From the NCBI RefSeq assembly GCF_030816965.1, contig NZ_JAUSYQ010000002.1, positions 9,352,001 to 9,416,000 on the forward strand: a stretch of 64,000 nt of DNA, in the 5' to 3' direction. Under the pieces are notes generated by a model that had not been told where the DNA came from, did not search any database, and saw only the letters and a list, made by a program, of their open reading frames with translations. Position 1 is the stretch's first letter. Every line of letters begins with the position of its first letter. Source of the DNA: Streptomyces canus (GTDB lineage: Bacteria; Actinomycetota; Actinomycetes; Streptomycetales; Streptomycetaceae). Positions 61,531 to 64,000 of the stretch are shown here, in pieces. Both the position numbers and the translations under genes were made by a program.

Positions 61531-62724
61531 TCAGACGACCGCGTCGGCACGCAGGGCCGCGATGTCGTCGCCGGTACGGCCGAGCTCCCTGAGGATCGCC
61601 TCGGTGTGCTCGCCCACCGCCGGCACCGGGTCCATGCGGGCGGGCAGTCCCGCGAGGTCGGCCGGGGGCAGCAACGCCTCCACCGTGGCCCCGCCGGGGA
61701 CGGCGACCTCGTGCCAGCGACCGCGGGCGGCCAGGACCGGGTGGTCGAGGAACGCGGCGACGTCATTCACCCCGGCGCAGGCGATGCCGATGTCCTCCAG
61801 GTCCTTCAGGACCTCCGCGGCGTCGGAGCACGCGATCCGCTCGGCGACCACGGCGTTGAGTTCCTCGCGGTGGGCGACCCGGGCGGAGCCGGTGGCGAAG
61901 CGCGGATCCTCGGCCAGCTCGGGCCGTCGTAGGAAATGCGCACAGAGGGCGAGCCACTCGCGTTCGTTCTGGATGGAGAAGAGCACGTCCTTGCCGTCGG
62001 CGGCCGTGAAGGCGCCGTACGGGGCGATGGTGGCGTGCTGGGTGCCCAGACGCGGCGGCTGGCTTCCGCCGTAGCGCGTGTAATTGGCCGGCTGGCCCAT
62101 CCACTCGGCCAGTGCCTCGAACAGCGACACCTCCACCGGGTGGACCCTGCTGGTGGTGGCCCGGGTGTACAGGGCGGTGAGGACGCCGCTGTAGGCGTAC
62201 ATCCCGGCCGCGATGTCGGCGACCGAGATCCCGACCCGCGCGGTCTCCTCGGCGGTCCCGGTCAGCGACACCAGGCCTGTCTGGCACTGTACGAGCAGGT
62301 CGTACGACTTGCGGTCCGCCCACGGCCCGTCGGTGCCGTATCCGGAGATCGTGCACGGGATCAGCCGCGGCCAGCGCTCGGCGAGGACGTCCACGCCCAG
62401 GCCCAGCCGGTCGGCCGCGCCCGGAGCCAGGTTCTGTACGAACACGTCGGCGCTGTCGAGGAGTTGGTGCAGGATCTTGAGGCCGCGCGGGTCCTTGAGG
62501 TCCAGCGTGAGCGACTCCTTGGACCGGTTGAGCCACACGAAGTAGCTGGAGTGGCCGTGCACGGTCGTGTCGTAGCGGCGGGCGAAGTCACCCTCGCCCG
62601 GCCGCTCCACCTTGATCACCCTGGCGCCGAGGTCGGCGAGCTGCCGGGTGGCGTAGGGCGCGGCCACGGCCTGCTCCAGGCTGACCACCGTGACCCCGGA
62701 CAGGGGAAGCTGCGGCACGCTCAT
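61531..62724 (-). CDS. CaiB/BaiF family III CoA-transferase
   Basis: A 397-residue family III CoA-transferase moving CoA between carboxylic acids. Motifs are VVSLEQAVAAPYATRQLADL, RVIKVERPGEGDFAR, FVWLNRSKESLTLDL, and the catalytic aspartate in RKSYDLLVQCQTGL. It should activate the substrate acid for the acyl-CoA dehydrogenase encoded 27 nt downstream. First gene of the CoA-transferase, dehydrogenase, gntR, etfB, etfA run. The substrate acid is unknown. Confidence 0.93.
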   Translation of the reverse strand: MSVPQLPLSGVTVVSLEQAVAAPYATRQLADLGARVIKVERPGEGDFARRYDTTVHGHSSYFVWLNRSKESLTLDLKDPRGLKILHQLLDSADVFVQNLAPGAADRLGLGVDVLAERWPRLIPCTISGYGTDGPWADRKSYDLLVQCQTGLVSLTGTAEETARVGISVADIAAGMYAYSGVLTALYTRATTSRVHPVEVSLFEALAEWMGQPANYTRYGGSQPPRLGTQHATIAPYGAFTAADGKDVLFSIQNEREWLALCAHFLRRPELAEDPRFATGSARVAHREELNAVVAERIACSDAAEVLKDLEDIGIACAGVNDVAAFLDHPVLAARGRWHEVAVPGGATVEALLPPADLAGLPARMDPVPAVGEHTEAILRELGRTGDDIAALRADAVV

Positions 62725-62731
62725 GGGGCCT

Positions 62732-62841
62732 TTTGTACGGCCAAATCAAAGAGGGTGTCAACGGCCGCCGCACCCCCACGACCTGTGCTCTTCGCCACCT
62801 CAGGACTGTCGGTGAGATCACCCCAGCCACTTTGTACGGCC
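62732..62841. promoter_or_regulatory. TTTGTACGGCC direct repeat (62732-62742 and 62831-62841)
   Basis: Two perfect 11-bp copies lie 99 bp apart in the 134-bp space upstream of the CoA-transferase gene, the second just after the stop of the chorismate-mutase-like gene. They are candidate sites for the co-transcribed GntR regulator, by position only. Confidence 0.4.
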
Positions 62842-62858
62842 CTTCGGCCGAGCACGGC

Positions 62859-63125
62859 TCAGCTCTGACGGCCCGGATGGCACAGGACCATGACCGCGCG
62901 GGCGACGAGCTCACCCGCCCCGCCGAGCTCCTGTCGGTAGCGGCCCGTGATGTCCCGCACGGCCTCCACGAAGCCGGGGTCGACGGCGCGGGCCCGGGCC
63001 GGGGCGGGGAGCTCCTGAGCCATCTCGCGTCGGCGCGCGAGCAGCGCGATGATCTCCTCGTCGAGACGCTCCAGCCGAGTGAGTGAGATGTCCTCGCCCG
63101 AGGCGGTGGCCTGGTTCGTCGTCAC
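62859..63125 (-). CDS. Chorismate-mutase-like (AroQ fold) small protein
   Basis: An 88-residue helical protein beginning TRLERLDEEIIALLARRREM, the typical first helix of AroQ chorismate mutases, with a third helix VEAVRDITGRYRQELGG. The middle is shorter than usual. Activity is plausible but not certain. The GTG at 63125 has GGAG at good spacing; another GTG at 63170, overlapping the TGA of the upstream ligase remnant as GTGA, would add 15 residues. It lies upstream of the CoA-transferase operon. Confidence 0.65.
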   Translation of the reverse strand: MTTNQATASGEDISLTRLERLDEEIIALLARRREMAQELPAPARARAVDPGFVEAVRDITGRYRQELGGAGELVARAVMVLCHPGRQS

Positions 63126-63414
63126 GCTGGATCTCCGTTCGTCTGCGCGAAACGCGGCGCTTTCCTTCACCGCTGGTCCCTCAAGACCTTGCCCGTGGCG
63201 GTCAGCGGCAATTCCTCCCGGATATGCCTCGCCCGCCCGGCAGCAGGTGAGGCGCAGGGGGCCGTGGGCGACCGCGTCGGCGTCTCGCAGCGGTCGGTCG
63301 CGTTCAGCGACTTCCGCGGTGGACTGCGCCTCGCCGCCCACGTAGGGGCGTTGCCGCGCAAGGGTGTCCGCCTGCCGACAGACGTGCCCGTCACCTTGAT
63401 GAACGGCGTTCGCG
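63126..63414 (-). pseudogene. C-terminal stub of an acyl-CoA ligase (about 63167-63235)
   Basis: The minus-strand frame ending in TGA at 63167 reads ELPLTATGKVLRDQR, the signature end of AMP-forming acyl-CoA ligases. Only about 20 residues are recognisable; the upstream part of the frame is Arg/Pro-rich and unlike a ligase. The stop overlaps the alternative start of the chorismate-mutase-like gene. The rest of this 290-bp gap holds no gene. Confidence 0.6.
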
Positions 63415-63873
63415 TCAGGCCGGCACGCCGTGGGCTTCGAGGGCTCGTACGAGGGGGACGAGTTCGGGGTTCGTGGCTGCCTGGTCGAGGGCTTCGCGGA
63501 GGGCTTTCTCGTTGGTGGGTCGGGCTTGTTCGAGGAGGGTGCGGCCGGCCTCGGTGACGTCGGTGTAGATGCCACGGCGGTCGGTGGGGCAGAGGTAGCG
63601 GGAGAGCAGGCCGCGGTCCTCGAGGCGGGTGACGAGGCGGGTGGTCGCGCTCTGGCTGAGGACGACGGCGTCGGCGACCTGCTTCATCTGTAGATGCCCG
63701 CCCTCGCCGGCGTGCTGGCGGCCCAGGACGTCGAGCAGGGAGTACTCGCGCACACTGAGGTCGTGTCCGGCCTGCAGGGCGCGCTCGATGTGGGCCTCGA
63801 TCCGTCCGTGCAGCAGGGAGAGCGCGCACCAGCCCTGGGCGAGGGCGGTCAACGCGGGGTCTGTGGCGGTCAT
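63415..63873 (-). CDS. MarR-family regulator
   Basis: A 152-residue winged-helix repressor. The DNA-binding segment is LQMKQVADAVVLSQSATTRL with the wing GLLSRYLCPTDRRGIYTDVT. The ATG at 63873 fits the conserved N-terminus better than the longer frame to 63921, which runs into the promoter. It is divergent from a gene starting at the right edge of the window, and the region between holds two inverted repeats, so that gene is probably its target. Confidence 0.9.
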   Translation of the reverse strand: MTATDPALTALAQGWCALSLLHGRIEAHIERALQAGHDLSVREYSLLDVLGRQHAGEGGHLQMKQVADAVVLSQSATTRLVTRLEDRGLLSRYLCPTDRRGIYTDVTEAGRTLLEQARPTNEKALREALDQAATNPELVPLVRALEAHGVPA

Positions 63874-63921
63874 GGGGCCTGCTTCCTCCGTCCCGATACG
63901 GACAAGCCCAGGATATTGCAT

Positions 63922-63966
63922 CGCTGAAACTTTCAGCGTCTGCTTCTATAGTGCGCGCGCAACTAT
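63922..63966. promoter_or_regulatory. MarR operators (63922-63938 and 63948-63966)
   Basis: CGCTGAAA-C-TTTCAGCG is a perfect 17-bp palindrome. A second site, ATAGT-N9-ACTAT, begins 10 bp further on and overlaps a TATAGT -10-like box directed to the right. Both lie between the divergent marR gene and the next gene. Confidence 0.65.
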
Positions 63967-63996
63967 CAGGACCCGCACCCGCAGAGAGCGACTCCG

Positions 63997-64000
63997 ATGA
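63997..64000 (+). CDS. Start of the next gene (only ATG A visible)
   Basis: ATG at 63997, preceded by AGAGAG and by the MarR operator region, is likely the start of the gene controlled by the divergent MarR. No coding information is in the window. Confidence 0.4.

Noticed and set aside
1..64000. tRNA, rRNA, riboswitch, insertion sequence, prophage or CRISPR
   Set aside because: No cloverleaf, transposase, terminal inverted repeat, integrase or spaced repeat array could be recognised by reading the window; small RNAs cannot be excluded.

Overview
The window is high-GC actinobacterial chromosome and almost certainly Streptomyces or a very close relative. The signs are strong third-position GC, GTG starts, 4-nt stop/start overlaps, twin-arginine signals, an SCO2400-family zinc-ribbon protein, a DUF3224 protein, a NIT-type histidine kinase, a SpoIIE phosphatase and many LacI/TetR/MarR/GntR regulators, each with a visible palindromic operator. 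No tRNA, rRNA, insertion sequence, phage gene or CRISPR array is visible.

Layout. 1-12.8 kb: end of an NfeD-like gene, an amidase, then secreted carbohydrate enzymes (GH43-AbfB, GH5-CBM13, CE2 esterase) mixed with an epoxide-hydrolase-like enzyme and VOC pair, phosphoglucomutase, an amidohydrolase and an SCO2400-family protein. 13-17.7 kb: a TetR regulator divergent from an APC permease/amidohydrolase pair. 17.7-23.5 kb: a glycopeptide-resistance block (vanH-vanA-vanX on the minus strand, murF on the plus strand, vanK on the minus strand). 23.6-32.7 kb: malic enzyme, a LacI regulator, aldo/keto reductase, divergent GH43 and GH1 glycosidases, a MarR regulator and a leaderless binding protein. 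32.8-36.4 kb: a MarR-controlled DsbA/MBL/SnoaL-like operon and a second aldo/keto reductase. 36.6-41.1 kb: histidine kinase, SpoIIE phosphatase and a broken lacI gene. 41.2-50 kb: an AcoR-like regulator divergent from a hydroxyquinol ring-cleavage operon (FAD monooxygenase, intradiol dioxygenase, maleylacetate reductase), followed by YceI, DUF3224 and an NDH-2-like flavoprotein. 50-56 kb: a degenerate response regulator, a secreted metalloprotease and a galactoside locus (lacI, GH42) whose ABC transporter has been deleted. 56-64 kb: an XRE regulator, an SDR, then an acyl-CoA oxidation operon (CoA-transferase, acyl-CoA dehydrogenase, GntR, etfB, etfA) with a chorismate-mutase-like gene and a ligase remnant, and a MarR regulator at the edge.

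The most interesting structure is in the van block. A 68-nt promoter, ribosome-binding and start-codon module occurs three times without gaps, in front of vanH, murF and vanK. At vanH its first codons are fused in frame to the enzyme. At murF and vanK the same codons begin a 14-16 residue leader peptide whose TGA overlaps the GTG start of the real gene (GTGA). All three transcription units are therefore predicted to be switched on together by VanR, whose gene lies outside the window, and to share one translation-initiation signal. Together they would make D-Ala-D-Lac, add it to the peptidoglycan precursor, attach the cross-bridge residue to the modified precursor and destroy residual D-Ala-D-Ala.

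Genome decay is also visible. A deletion fuses the first part of a sugar-binding lipoprotein gene to the last codons of a MalG-type permease just before GH42. A lacI gene has lost its DNA-binding domain and carries a frameshift. Stubs of an acyl-CoA ligase and of a membrane protein remain. All family assignments come from reading motifs; no searches were run.
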